Shown: positions 1-8,180, counted from the stretch's first letter. The stretch: 49,611 nucleotides of DNA from Bacillota bacterium (GCA_009786825.1 WQRI01000004.1:1-49611); one strand, 5' to 3'. Notes: generated by a model from the sequence alone, not told the origin. Made by a program: numbers and translations.

Positions 1-1
1 C

Positions 2-259
2 CAAAGTGGCTTGCTTACGGCGGTAGGTGTTGGTAGTGTAACAATTACAGCAAGGGTTTTGGATATTAGGGCTGCGAGTATTATGCCAACCGAGTTAGTG
101 TCTGTAGTGGAGATGTTTATGACAGAAGAAGGTTTAGTGGTGGCTGGTCAAGCTGCGGGTGTGGAACTAAGAAGCGCTTTGGCTTTAGGCGGATTATTGG
201 TTTTGTTACTAATAGCAATTGGCATAGTTGATGCGGCAGGGCGAAAGAGATTGGAGTAG
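2..259 (+). CDS. C-terminal part of a membrane-anchored protein (cut by window edge)
   Basis: The reading frame is open from the first bases, so this is the end of a longer gene. The visible part begins with a stretch like the last strand of a bacterial Ig-like (Big_2-type) domain (GVGSVTITA), then an acidic segment, then one membrane helix (LGGLLVLLLIAIGIV) and a basic tail ending GRKRLE. That order fits a surface protein held in the membrane by its C-terminus with the tail inside the cell. It lies 15 bases before another secreted, tail-anchored protein, so both probably belong to one operon. In a filamentous phage this position would hold a virion or adsorption protein, but I see no sequence feature that proves it. 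Confidence 0.55.
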   Translation, partial: QSGLLTAVGVGSVTITARVLDIRAASIMPTELVSVVEMFMTEEGLVVAGQAAGVELRSALALGGLLVLLLIAIGIVDAAGRKRLE

Positions 260-274
260 TTAGGGGGTTAGTGT

Positions 275-1618
275 ATGAGAATAATTTCAATTTGTGTAGC
301 GGTGGTTATTTGCTTAACGGCAGTTGCGGTTGCTGTTCCAAAAGAAAGTGAATATAGCGCAGAGAGCAAAGTAAGTGAGATTTTACAGCCGCTAACTATT
401 AACAATCCTAGATTGGTAGAGCCAATTTGGAGTGATAGACCTTATGATGTGGTTGAGAGTTACGTATACGCGCGGGGTGGTAGGCGGTTGTTTCATTTGC
501 GCGAGACTGGAATTGTAGTAACGGAAGATGGCATACCTGTTAAGAACCCAGCGGACAGTAGTATAGTTATATACGATGAAGAGACAGAGAGTTTTGTAGA
601 TGGTGCTAATAGGTCGCTTTCAATATTTTTAGATAGCAGAGTTAATAGGCATTACTTACGAAGCGGCGGCAGATATGTAACGCCCATTAATCTAGATAGA
701 AATGTTTTTATGATTAACTTAAACGCAAGGGATGGGCAAAGACTAATTTATGCATTCCGCACAAGGTACGATAGGGGGTGGCTAAATGGCATTTTAGGTG
801 AGCGCTTTGGCTACAGATTTTATGATATGAACGGGCGGCACATCAACAATAATTATATAGCAAATTTTCAACGCCCGGCGTGGTGGAGACAAGTGCTGTT
901 CGGTCCTGTTGCTTTGACGCTTACGGGGAATCATTTAGTGCCAGTTGTAGACATTTTGGGTAAGAGTACGCTTAGAGAGTTAACGACCCTAATCAGTCAC
1001 GCGACCACTCACCCGTGGGCAACACTAGAATGCAGTATAATTAATAGACCAGTTGTAACGGAAGATAATAGGGTGGTTTTCGTGAACCCTAGAACAAACC
1101 AACTGACCGACTTTTTCGGCTTTGCTTTGTTTAACTCTGTAAGTGGCTTGCCCATAGTTTTTCATAACGGGGATATTATCACGACCGACTTAGAGCAACA
1201 ACGGATAGACACAATACAAGCGGTAGGTAGCAATCAACCAAGTGCAGTTTTGAGACAAGTAACTACTGTATGGGCATTGTTAGAGAGTGAAACCGAATTT
1301 TATATGGCTAGCATCACCACATTTTTTGGGCAGTTTGATGTGCCGGTATTCAGAACAAATGTAGATGCAGAAAACCCAGAGTGGCAGTTAATGAATGGCG
1401 AATGTGCAAGGGACACTATAAATGATATGCGACCTAGTGAAGTGCTGGACGGCGAGAGTTTTGCAGATTGGTTAAGGCGAGTTGCGCCAAGCGGCGTGAA
1501 TGCAGTTAGCACATTTGGTAGGATAGTTGCATTAGTGTTGGGCATTGCGCTTTTAGTTTTGTTAATAATTTTAGCGTTAAAAGTGTGGGCAATTATTGCG
1601 CCATTAAGGAGATTTTGA
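275..1618 (+). CDS. Secreted protein with C-terminal membrane anchor, candidate phage adsorption/virion protein
   Basis: The 447-residue product starts with a clear signal peptide (hydrophobic core IISICVAVVICLTAVAVAV, likely cut after AVA near residue 20). It ends with one hydrophobic helix (about 418-440) followed by a basic tail, APLRRF. The bulk is extracytoplasmic with no family I recognise. A signal peptide plus a C-terminal anchor is the layout of the filamentous-phage adsorption protein pIII. The gene sits where pIII would be, before a tiny membrane protein and a Zot-like ATPase gene. This role is inferred from layout and context only. An AGGGGG ribosome site lies 7 bases before the ATG. 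The next gene starts one base after its stop, so they are co-transcribed. Confidence 0.7.
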   Translation: MRIISICVAVVICLTAVAVAVPKESEYSAESKVSEILQPLTINNPRLVEPIWSDRPYDVVESYVYARGGRRLFHLRETGIVVTEDGIPVKNPADSSIVIYDEETESFVDGANRSLSIFLDSRVNRHYLRSGGRYVTPINLDRNVFMINLNARDGQRLIYAFRTRYDRGWLNGILGERFGYRFYDMNGRHINNNYIANFQRPAWWRQVLFGPVALTLTGNHLVPVVDILGKSTLRELTTLISHATTHPWATLECSIINRPVVTEDNRVVFVNPRTNQLTDFFGFALFNSVSGLPIVFHNGDIITTDLEQQRIDTIQAVGSNQPSAVLRQVTTVWALLESETEFYMASITTFFGQFDVPVFRTNVDAENPEWQLMNGECARDTINDMRPSEVLDGESFADWLRRVAPSGVNAVSTFGRIVALVLGIALLVLLIILALKVWAIIAPLRRF

Positions 1619-1619
1619 T

Positions 1620-1790
1620 ATGCTCGTGTTATTTTGGTTAAGGACAATTTTAAACTTGCCAATAATCAGACCAATTTTTAGGATAATTTTGTTTGGTGCT
1701 GTCGTTTTAATTGTGGCATACATAGCCTTTACTTATGGTCAGACAACCGCTTTGCAAGGTGTGGGAATTTATGAAAATTATGTTTACTAG
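1620..1790 (+). CDS. Small membrane protein, 56 residues
   Basis: The gene starts one base after the preceding stop and overlaps the start of the next gene by 20 bases, a typical tightly packed phage layout. The peptide is strongly hydrophobic: a basic amphipathic start (LFWLRTILNLPIIRPIFR), one membrane helix (IILFGAVVLIVAYIAF) and a short polar tail. Small membrane proteins in this position (between the adsorption protein and the morphogenesis ATPase) are typical of filamentous phages, where pVI does this job. No sequence homology is visible, so the role is inferred from context. Confidence 0.6.
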   Translation: MLVLFWLRTILNLPIIRPIFRIILFGAVVLIVAYIAFTYGQTTALQGVGIYENYVY

Positions 1791-3978
1791 GGTGTTTAGT
1801 TTTGGAACATTAGACAGATACAAAGTAACTTTACTGTTGCTAATTTTGGTGAGTGCAATCTTTACGCTCACCATTTTTAGCCACGCACCTATGCGGCTAG
1901 TTGAGGGCTTTTTTGAGTTGTGGGGCGGGCTTGTATCTTATGTAAAATTCTTTTTTGGATACTTGCCAGAGAGCAGCCCGCTTGTTCCGCCTAGCCAAAG
2001 TGCGACGCCCGATAGCGAAATTAGTTTGTTGCCCGATAGCCCAGAAAGTTTTTGGCAAACATTATCAGCCTTTTTCAACTTGCTGTTTTGCAAGCAAAAT
2101 TTAAGCAATTTTGCTACAAGCCTAGCAATTGTAATAGAGTATTTTGCGCGTGTGTTTATGCTAGCAATACCTGCATATGTGTTAGCAAAAGTGCTATTTA
2201 AACGCCATTTTAAGCGTTCTAACAACAATTATGGTAAAGATAGCGTTGCGCTAAGGCTATTCAACTATGTGTGTCATACAACATACGCTCCTAGCAAAAG
2301 TTTTGTAGTGGGGGTAGTAAATTGTTTAAATACGACGCGCTTCGGAAGAAGGGCAAAACTGTTACTTGTGCTAATTTGGCTACTGAACTTTAATTTTTTG
2401 GGCATTGGGTTGACTGCGCTAGGCTTCCTTTTGTACTTTTTTGTAAGCCTAGATTTTGCAAGTATATACCACTTTGTGCTGAAACTAACGCTAGACATTT
2501 TGCCTGCAATCAGGTTTATGTACTCACCTTTAACTATACCAATTTCGGTATTATTAGTGCTTTACTTTATAGATAAGTGGCGAAAGAAAAGGGCAATTAG
2601 TGTGCTAAACCACTTAGACAATATGAACACAGGCTTGTCAAAATCACTACCAATAATACTATTTTTCAAAGGCACAGTAGGCACAGGCAAGACAACAAGT
2701 GCGGTAGATTTTGCCCTAACCGAAGAGAAAATTCAACGCACAAATGCTTTGAACGATATGCTAGATATTGACTTAAAGTTCCCAAATTTCAGCTGGATAC
2801 TGCTTGAGAATAAATTAAAAGAAGCAATAGATAGGGGCATAGTTTTTAATTTGGCAACCACGAGAGAGTTTATTGATAGCAACGAGAAAAATATTTTAGC
2901 ACTAAATGGTATTGGGGGCAAAGAAAATTCGGTATATGATGACAAGTTAAAGTTAACAAGCCTATTAGAAGCGGTTAGAGATTATGCAATGCTTTATTTA
3001 ATCTACATAACGCAAAGCAGTTTAATTTTATCTAATGTGGCAATTCGTACAGACTTTGTAATGCGTGATAATGGCAATTTGCCGTTGTGGGATTTGAATT
3101 TTTTCACAAGAGACAGTAGCCAGCTTGACAAATTTTCAAGGCACTCAAAAATACTTGATTTTAATATGCTCCGCTTAGGCAAAAAGATTTTAACGCATAA
3201 CCAACAAGCCAAAGCATTAGAATTCGGCGTGATTGTTGTAGATGAGGTAGGCAAAGAAAGGGGCAACCAAATAGATGATAGGGGTCTGTTTCAAGCATAC
3301 AAAAAAGCAATAGCAAAAGGCGAAGAAGCCCCAGTTAGCCCGCTAACCGATGGCTTTAACGACAGAATTAAAATGATTAGACACCCAGCTTACGTGTATG
3401 GCAGAGAATACATAAGGGTAATTTTTGCAGACCAAAGAGCAGAAAGTTCAAATGCAGACTTAAGGCAATTAGCAACCTTAGTCAACATAAGGGAAGTATC
3501 AGAAAAACGACTTGCAATGCCACTTTTCGCATTTGCAGAATTAATTTATGCGTGGATATTCCCACGTTTTAAAAGGCTATATCTACAATATCGTTTTCAC
3601 AGAGGCGACAACACATTGCTAATGGCTTTGCTTAAAAAAGCAGCCGCCACTATCCACAAACACTACACACGCATTTACAATATGTTCTCTTATAGCGTAG
3701 TAATTTTAGAATTTGAATGTGGTATGGCAAATAGTAGCGGTGGCTCAAGTGGTAGCAAGCGAGTTAGCGGAACAACACAAAGGCGGTGGTATCGCATAAC
3801 TAAAAAAATCTATTCACAACGCTTCGTATCAGATGCTTTTGGCGACTTTTTACGAGAAAAGCAAGCAAACGCACAAATAGGACACGACCAACTACAAGAA
3901 TATCAAAGCCACAGAGCAACACCACAAGAATTCAGAGAACAAAATTCTCACCTAATTATTAAATGGGATAAGGACTAA
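1771..3978 (+). CDS. Polytopic membrane protein with Zot/pI-like P-loop ATPase domain
   Basis: I prefer the ATG at 1771 (MKIMFTRVF), which overlaps the previous gene by 20 bases; a frame-compatible ATG at 1735 lies deeper inside that gene. The 735-residue protein has hydrophobic segments at about 19-38, 112-140, 195-227 and 252-268. The P-loop domain follows: Walker A GTVGTGKTT at 301-309 and Walker B IVVDE ending at E492. Past Walker B is a stretch (FADQRAESSNADLRQLATL) resembling the sensor region of Zot/pI assembly ATPases, which export filamentous phage through the membrane. Classical pI has the ATPase first and one helix after it, so the order here is unusual. A FtsK/VirD4-like DNA translocase is the main alternative. 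The neighbours favour phage morphogenesis. Confidence 0.6.
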   Translation: MKIMFTRVFSFGTLDRYKVTLLLLILVSAIFTLTIFSHAPMRLVEGFFELWGGLVSYVKFFFGYLPESSPLVPPSQSATPDSEISLLPDSPESFWQTLSAFFNLLFCKQNLSNFATSLAIVIEYFARVFMLAIPAYVLAKVLFKRHFKRSNNNYGKDSVALRLFNYVCHTTYAPSKSFVVGVVNCLNTTRFGRRAKLLLVLIWLLNFNFLGIGLTALGFLLYFFVSLDFASIYHFVLKLTLDILPAIRFMYSPLTIPISVLLVLYFIDKWRKKRAISVLNHLDNMNTGLSKSLPIILFFKGTVGTGKTTSAVDFALTEEKIQRTNALNDMLDIDLKFPNFSWILLENKLKEAIDRGIVFNLATTREFIDSNEKNILALNGIGGKENSVYDDKLKLTSLLEAVRDYAMLYLIYITQSSLILSNVAIRTDFVMRDNGNLPLWDLNFFTRDSSQLDKFSRHSKILDFNMLRLGKKILTHNQQAKALEFGVIVVDEVGKERGNQIDDRGLFQAYKKAIAKGEEAPVSPLTDGFNDRIKMIRHPAYVYGREYIRVIFADQRAESSNADLRQLATLVNIREVSEKRLAMPLFAFAELIYAWIFPRFKRLYLQYRFHRGDNTLLMALLKKAAATIHKHYTRIYNMFSYSVVILEFECGMANSSGGSSGSKRVSGTTQRRWYRITKKIYSQRFVSDAFGDFLREKQANAQIGHDQLQEYQSHRATPQEFREQNSHLIIKWDKD

Positions 3979-4013
3979 AAGTTGTAATGCAAATTGTAAA
4001 ACGCTCGGGTTTT

Positions 4014-4072
4014 CGGGTAGCCCCACAAAAGCGGTTTAGCGTGTGGGGCTACCCGCCCGCGTAAGCGGGCGG
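4014..4072. other. Double hairpin upstream of the replication origin, first element
   Basis: Two adjacent perfect hairpins. The first has 14-bp arms at 4014-4027 and 4042-4055 around a loop containing AGCGGTTTAGCG (4030-4041). The second has 8-bp arms at 4053-4060 and 4065-4072 with loop GTAA, sharing three bases with the first. The second element has the same arrangement at 24301-24359 with different arm sequences but an identical 12-base loop motif. Conserved shape and loop with diverged arms argues for function. It could be a packaging signal, a second-strand start or a Rep-binding site; which one cannot be told here. Confidence 0.7.
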
Positions 4073-4075
4073 CTC

Positions 4076-4100
4076 TCGGCTGTATATTATTACCAGCCGA
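4076..4100 (+). other. CRESS-type rolling-circle origin hairpin (nonanucleotide TATTATTAC)
   Basis: A perfect 7-bp stem (TCGGCTG at 4076-4082, CAGCCGA at 4094-4100) closes an 11-base loop whose last nine bases, 4085-4093, are TATTATTAC. This matches the NANTATTAC consensus found in the origin loop of geminiviruses, circoviruses, nanoviruses and related CRESS-DNA replicons. There Rep nicks before the final AC. The hairpin lies directly upstream of a gene for a CRESS-type Rep, the expected partner. A second origin hairpin with the same loop end but a different stem precedes the second rep copy at 24362-24394. Confidence 0.85.
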
Positions 4101-4164
4101 CTATGTACCATTGTACCAAAATTTACACTCTTGGGGGTGCATTTTTAATACTTACAAAAAGGGG

Positions 4165-5241
4165 GTGAGAACCATTGAAAGCATAGATATTGAAAAAATC
4201 ACAGCAGATATTAATGCTGAACAAAAAGTTGACACTCAAGCGAGAAACTGGTTTTTCACAATTAATAATCCCGAGAATTCAGAAACAGAACTTTACAAAT
4301 ATCTAAGTGAATTAAACTGGGTCAAATATTTTATCTTTGGCAGAGAGAAAGAGACCACCGAACACTATCAAGGCTATATAGAATTCACTAAGCCGATAAG
4401 GTTTAGCCGAATGCAAAAAGATTTTTCTAAGCCTAACATTTTGCCCGGGGCGCACATAGAAGCCCGAAAAGGTAAAAGGGTAGATGCTAGAGACTACATT
4501 CTCAAAATTTGCAGATTTGTAGACAAAGCACACACGCGTATAGGCGAGATTCAAGAATACGGCGAATGGGTAGAAGATGGTCAGCGCACCGACCTTGAAG
4601 ACTTAATTTTAATGGTGGAAGATGGCTTGACCGATTTTGAAATTCGCCAGCAAGTGCCATCATCTATGCTCAGATATCAAACCCATATTACAAGGTATCG
4701 TAACTTATGGCTTAAAGAAAAATACGGGAAGCAGCGCAGATTAGATTTGCAAGTTACCTATATCTACGGCGGAACTGGAACTGGCAAAACAAGGCACATA
4801 ATGGATAAATACGGAGACCAAAATGTGTTTAGGGTAATTGATTACGAGCGCGGCACATTCGATGACTACACAACACAAAATACCGTTGTGTTTGAAGAAT
4901 TTAGGTCTAGTTTAAAAATCACGGATATGCTAAATTATCTAGATGTTTACCCAACGCCGCTAAAAGCCCGCTTTCAAAACAAAATTGCGTGTTTTAATCG
5001 TGTCTACATTCTATCAAACATACCACTTGAAAGCCAATACAAAAATATTCAAACCGATGAACCAGCCACTTGGAACGCATTCAAACGCAGAATACACAAA
5101 GTAGTCAATTGGGATAACAAAACCCACCAACTAAATTTCATAAGCGGTAAAGAATGCCAAAGCACAAAACCAATAATCACAGCAAGCGGAAATATTCTTA
5201 TTCCATTATCCCCAACGGAAGAAGATGAATTACCATTTTAA
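4165..5241 (+). CDS. rep: CRESS-type replication initiator (HUH endonuclease plus SF3 helicase)
   Basis: From the GTG at 4165 the product has 358 residues. The nuclease part shows motif I FTINN (about 31), motif II HYQGYIEF (67, in place of HxH/HLQG) and motif III YILK with the nicking tyrosine at 111. The superfamily 3 helicase part shows Walker A GGTGTGKT (202-209), Walker B VVFEEF (241-246) and motif C YILSN (281-285). This is the domain order of geminivirus/circovirus Rep and of bacterial CRESS-like plasmid Reps. It should nick the TATTATTAC hairpin just upstream to start rolling-circle replication. The start is unsure: an in-frame TTG lies at 4111, GTG at 4165, and an ATT at 4174 sits behind the best ribosome site (AAGGGGGTGA). 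Confidence 0.9.
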   Translation: MRTIESIDIEKITADINAEQKVDTQARNWFFTINNPENSETELYKYLSELNWVKYFIFGREKETTEHYQGYIEFTKPIRFSRMQKDFSKPNILPGAHIEARKGKRVDARDYILKICRFVDKAHTRIGEIQEYGEWVEDGQRTDLEDLILMVEDGLTDFEIRQQVPSSMLRYQTHITRYRNLWLKEKYGKQRRLDLQVTYIYGGTGTGKTRHIMDKYGDQNVFRVIDYERGTFDDYTTQNTVVFEEFRSSLKITDMLNYLDVYPTPLKARFQNKIACFNRVYILSNIPLESQYKNIQTDEPATWNAFKRRIHKVVNWDNKTHQLNFISGKECQSTKPIITASGNILIPLSPTEEDELPF

Positions 5242-5259
5242 AATTAAAGGAACTGAACT

Positions 5260-5994
5260 ATGGAATTAAATAATATTTATCAAGGCTGTGCTTACGAACT
5301 AATCAAGCAAATACCAACTGCAAGCATAGACCTAATCTATACCGACCCACCTTATTTATACAATATTTGCAAAGAGAAAGCAACAAAAAACAAACTGCAC
5401 GAGAGAGCCAACAAAAGAAAAGAGCAATTAAGCAATATATCAAATGGCTTTGATTACAATATATTTGCAGAGTTTATCAGAGTGCTAAAGCATATTAATA
5501 TTTTTATATGGTGTAGCGAAAAACAAGTCAAAGATATTCTCAATTGGTTTTATGATAGGTACAGCACAAAAGAAATTTATCACAAAATACTTTGCTGGGT
5601 AAAACTAAACCCCGTGCCACTAACAAATTTTGTTTGGCTATCCGACATAGAACTTTGCATTCATTTCAGAGCCTATGGACTACCCCTAAACAACAGCCCA
5701 TTTGACACTAAGCGCAAAGGCTATGTGTCTAACTTAAATGTTTCAGATAAGCAAAAATTCCACCACCCAACTATCAAGCCACTAGCGCTAATCCAAAACC
5801 ACATTCTACATACAACTAAACCAAACGACATAGTATTAGACACTTTTGCAGGCTCTGGAACAACCTTAGTAGCCGCTAAAAACACCAACCGCAATTACAT
5901 AGGTTACGAACTAGACCCCAAATGGTACAACATAGCCAAAAACCGCTTGCAAGGCATTACTGCAAGTGGACAAACAAGTTTTGTTTTGAGTTGA
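5260..5994 (+). CDS. DNA methyltransferase (N6-adenine/N4-cytosine type)
   Basis: The 244-residue protein has the catalytic motif DPPY (29-32) near its N-terminus and the S-adenosylmethionine-binding motif FAGSGTT (about 196-202) near its C-terminus. This is the beta-class order of the N6_N4_Mtase family. It lacks an obvious separate specificity domain, and no restriction nuclease gene is next to it. It therefore probably modifies the element's own DNA as protection or to mark replication state. It follows rep by 18 bases behind an AAAGGAA ribosome site, so it is likely co-expressed with rep. In the second element only its last 13 codons remain, at 25786-25827. Confidence 0.9.
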   Translation: MELNNIYQGCAYELIKQIPTASIDLIYTDPPYLYNICKEKATKNKLHERANKRKEQLSNISNGFDYNIFAEFIRVLKHINIFIWCSEKQVKDILNWFYDRYSTKEIYHKILCWVKLNPVPLTNFVWLSDIELCIHFRAYGLPLNNSPFDTKRKGYVSNLNVSDKQKFHHPTIKPLALIQNHILHTTKPNDIVLDTFAGSGTTLVAAKNTNRNYIGYELDPKWYNIAKNRLQGITASGQTSFVLS

Positions 5995-6007
5995 CATAAA
6001 ATGTGGA

Positions 6008-6253
6008 ATGTTAGAAAATTTGTTTGTTGGTTGTGGTGTGAGTAAAGAACTTGAAATAGGTGCTAAGGAATTTGGAATAGATACTAGAGAGTGTGGTGTT
6101 GAGAGTAAACGGATTAAAGAGATAAGTGAGGATAGTGAAATGCAAGAAAAATTTAATAGGCTGCTAAAAATAGGGGTGTATAAAGAGTTGCATAAAAAAG
6201 GTTTGCTTAGTGATAGTCAATTGTCTATGCTGAAAATATATTCATCAAACTAA
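6008..6253 (+). CDS. Small element-encoded protein with SHOCT-like C-terminus
   Basis: This 81-residue protein begins MLENLFVGC and ends in a short helical stretch (KIGVYKELHKKGLLSDSQL). That stretch resembles the SHOCT motif, a short C-terminal oligomerisation or binding module. A longer relative of 100 residues sits in the same place in the second element (25841-26143), with almost identical ends and a variable middle. Preservation in the decayed copy, between rep and the recombinase, suggests it matters to the element, perhaps as a recombination or copy-control factor. That role is inferred from position only. No good ribosome site precedes the ATG. Confidence 0.7.
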   Translation: MLENLFVGCGVSKELEIGAKEFGIDTRECGVESKRIKEISEDSEMQEKFNRLLKIGVYKELHKKGLLSDSQLSMLKIYSSN

Positions 6254-6317
6254 ACGAACTACTCATTTTTTCGGTTGGAATTATGCTGATTTGGGCTTAA
6301 AAAGAGACTAAGAAGAC

Positions 6318-6346
6318 TTTACAATTCTTGCAAAATATGGTATAAT
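6318..6346 (+). promoter_or_regulatory. Promoter of the first serine recombinase gene
   Basis: TTTACA (6318-6323) and TATAAT (6341-6346) are 17 bases apart, a near-consensus vegetative promoter 48 bases before the recombinase start. The -10 region is flanked by imperfect inverted copies of CTTGCAAATA (near 6327-6337 and 6363-6373), a possible repressor site. The same promoter is kept at 26214-26242 in the second element. Confidence 0.75.
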
Positions 6347-6393
6347 ATAGACATACACTAAAGTATTTGCAAGGGTTGTTTAGGAGGTAAAAT

Positions 6394-8073
6394 ATGAAAC
6401 AACTAAGCAATATAGCAATGCCACACGTGCAAACAATACTTGCACACAGGGCTTTAAGTGCAACGCAAGGCAAAATTATAGTCTCACCTTACTGCCGTGT
6501 TTCTACTGATAAGAACGACCAAGCAAATTCTTATGCAAGTCAAATTAGTTATTTCTCTGAATATGTAAATAGGCAAGAAAACTGGGAACTGGGTCAAGTT
6601 TATGCCGATGAAGGACTAAGTGGAACTAGTGTAAAAAAGCGCAAGCAGTTTAATAGAATGATAGAAGATGCTATGCACGGCAAAATTAATCTTATCATAA
6701 CTAAAGAGGTGTCCCGCTTTGCAAGGAATACTGTTGACACTCTAACTTATACTAGAAAACTTAAAGAGCGCGGCGTTGGTGTGTTTTTTGTTAGTGACAA
6801 CATTAATACTATGGACGCCGATGGCGAGTTGCGCTTGACTATTATGGCAAGTTTGGCGCAAGAAGAGAGCCGAAAGACAAGTGAAAGGGTTAAGTGGGGA
6901 CAGAGACGGCAAATGGAAAAAGGTGTTGTATTTGGCAGAGACTTACTAGGCTACACAGTTAAAGAGGGTAAGCTTTCAGTTAATGAGTGCGAGGCGGAAA
7001 TAGTTAAACTAATCTATCACAAATATTTGGTTGAGGGCAAGGGTACTCGGGTTATATCAAGAGAGTTATACGAGGCAGGGATTAAGTCAAAGCGAGTTAA
7101 AGAGTTTTCTAACACAATGATTTTGAAAGTGCTTAAAAATGAAAAGTATGTGGGCGACTTATTGCAAAAGAAAACTTTCACTCCAGATTATCTAACGCAA
7201 AGCAAAAAGGCAAACAAAGGGCAGGAAGACAAAATTTACATAAGAGACAACCACGAGCCTATAATTGAGAGAAATATTTGGGATAGCGTACAGCGCGAAC
7301 TTGAGCGGCGAAGCCCACCGCTAGAGCAAAAACAAAGGCATACAAATAGATACTGGTGTAGTGGCAAATTGTTTTGTGAATGTGGTCAGAGATTTATTAG
7401 CAAGACAAGAAAACTTAAAGGCGGCAAGCACAAGGCTTGGAGGTGCTTAGAGGCGGTTAACAATGGCTCAGAAAAAATCGGCAAATTTGGCGAGAGCATA
7501 GGTTGCGATAGCGGTTCGGTAAATGATAGAACACTACTTGTTTGCGTGGCAAATGCAGTTAAGTATGTGCAAGGCAATACTAGGGCAATAATTAACGAAA
7601 TGCTGTACGAGTTTTCACAAATTCAGTCTGAAAATAAGCCAACCGACACAAGCCAAATTGAAAGCAAAATTGCTATTGTGCAAGACAAAAAACTTAAAAG
7701 CATAGATTTAATGCTGGAAGGGATAATCAGCAAGGAAGCCTTAAAAGCACGACAAGCAGAGTATGAGATAGAAAGAGAGCAACTTGTTAGCAGGCTTCGT
7801 GATATTCAAATTAAAAATAGCCAACTCTCAACTCAAACAAACAACCTAGACACTTACAAAACTGCCCTGAACGAAATTTTAAAATTCACGACCGACACCG
7901 ACTTGCTGTATAGAGAATTGCTAGACAAGATAACAATTTTAAAAGATAAAACTTTGATAATACACTTAAATGCGCTACCCTACGGCATAAAAATTGAATA
8001 CAAAACAACAGGCAAAAACAATAGTTTTACAGCAAATATCCACAGCCTAGAACTAGTAAACCTACCTGCCTAA
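6394..8073 (+). CDS. Large serine recombinase (integrase/excisionase)
   Basis: The 559-residue protein has the resolvase-type catalytic domain at its N-terminus, with the active serine in CRVSTDKND (Ser37), YADEGLSGTS and the KEVSRFARN motif. A recombinase domain, a zinc-ribbon segment (Cys322, Cys328, Cys330 and a later WRC) and a C-terminal coiled coil follow. This is the layout of large serine integrases such as TndX and SpoIVCA, which integrate and excise phages and other elements without homologous ends. The start has an ideal AGGAGGT site. A near-identical recombinase in the second element borders a split cotJC gene, and a cotJC-like scar lies 70 bases past this gene. Both enzymes therefore probably recognise the same target. 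Confidence 0.95.
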   Translation: MKQLSNIAMPHVQTILAHRALSATQGKIIVSPYCRVSTDKNDQANSYASQISYFSEYVNRQENWELGQVYADEGLSGTSVKKRKQFNRMIEDAMHGKINLIITKEVSRFARNTVDTLTYTRKLKERGVGVFFVSDNINTMDADGELRLTIMASLAQEESRKTSERVKWGQRRQMEKGVVFGRDLLGYTVKEGKLSVNECEAEIVKLIYHKYLVEGKGTRVISRELYEAGIKSKRVKEFSNTMILKVLKNEKYVGDLLQKKTFTPDYLTQSKKANKGQEDKIYIRDNHEPIIERNIWDSVQRELERRSPPLEQKQRHTNRYWCSGKLFCECGQRFISKTRKLKGGKHKAWRCLEAVNNGSEKIGKFGESIGCDSGSVNDRTLLVCVANAVKYVQGNTRAIINEMLYEFSQIQSENKPTDTSQIESKIAIVQDKKLKSIDLMLEGIISKEALKARQAEYEIEREQLVSRLRDIQIKNSQLSTQTNNLDTYKTALNEILKFTTDTDLLYRELLDKITILKDKTLIIHLNALPYGIKIEYKTTGKNNSFTANIHSLELVNLPA

Positions 8074-8140
8074 TACGCTAAAACCACCACCCCAAAAAGA
8101 CTAAAATCACCACCCAAAAACCAAAATGTGCCTTTTGCTA

Positions 8141-8180
8141 AACGACGTAGGTACATAGTTACCGAACTTGCACATTTAGA
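8141..8180 (+). other. Candidate attachment-site scar resembling cotJC
   Basis: AACGACGTAGGTAC (8141-8154) matches 12 of 14 bases of the cotJC segment at 28095-28108. GAACTTGCACATTTAG (8164-8179) continues as that gene would, coding ELAHL. Between them, about eight bases (8156-8163) replace the expected single codon. It reads like a short, damaged copy of the cotJC att region left by integration or excision. Confidence 0.5.
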
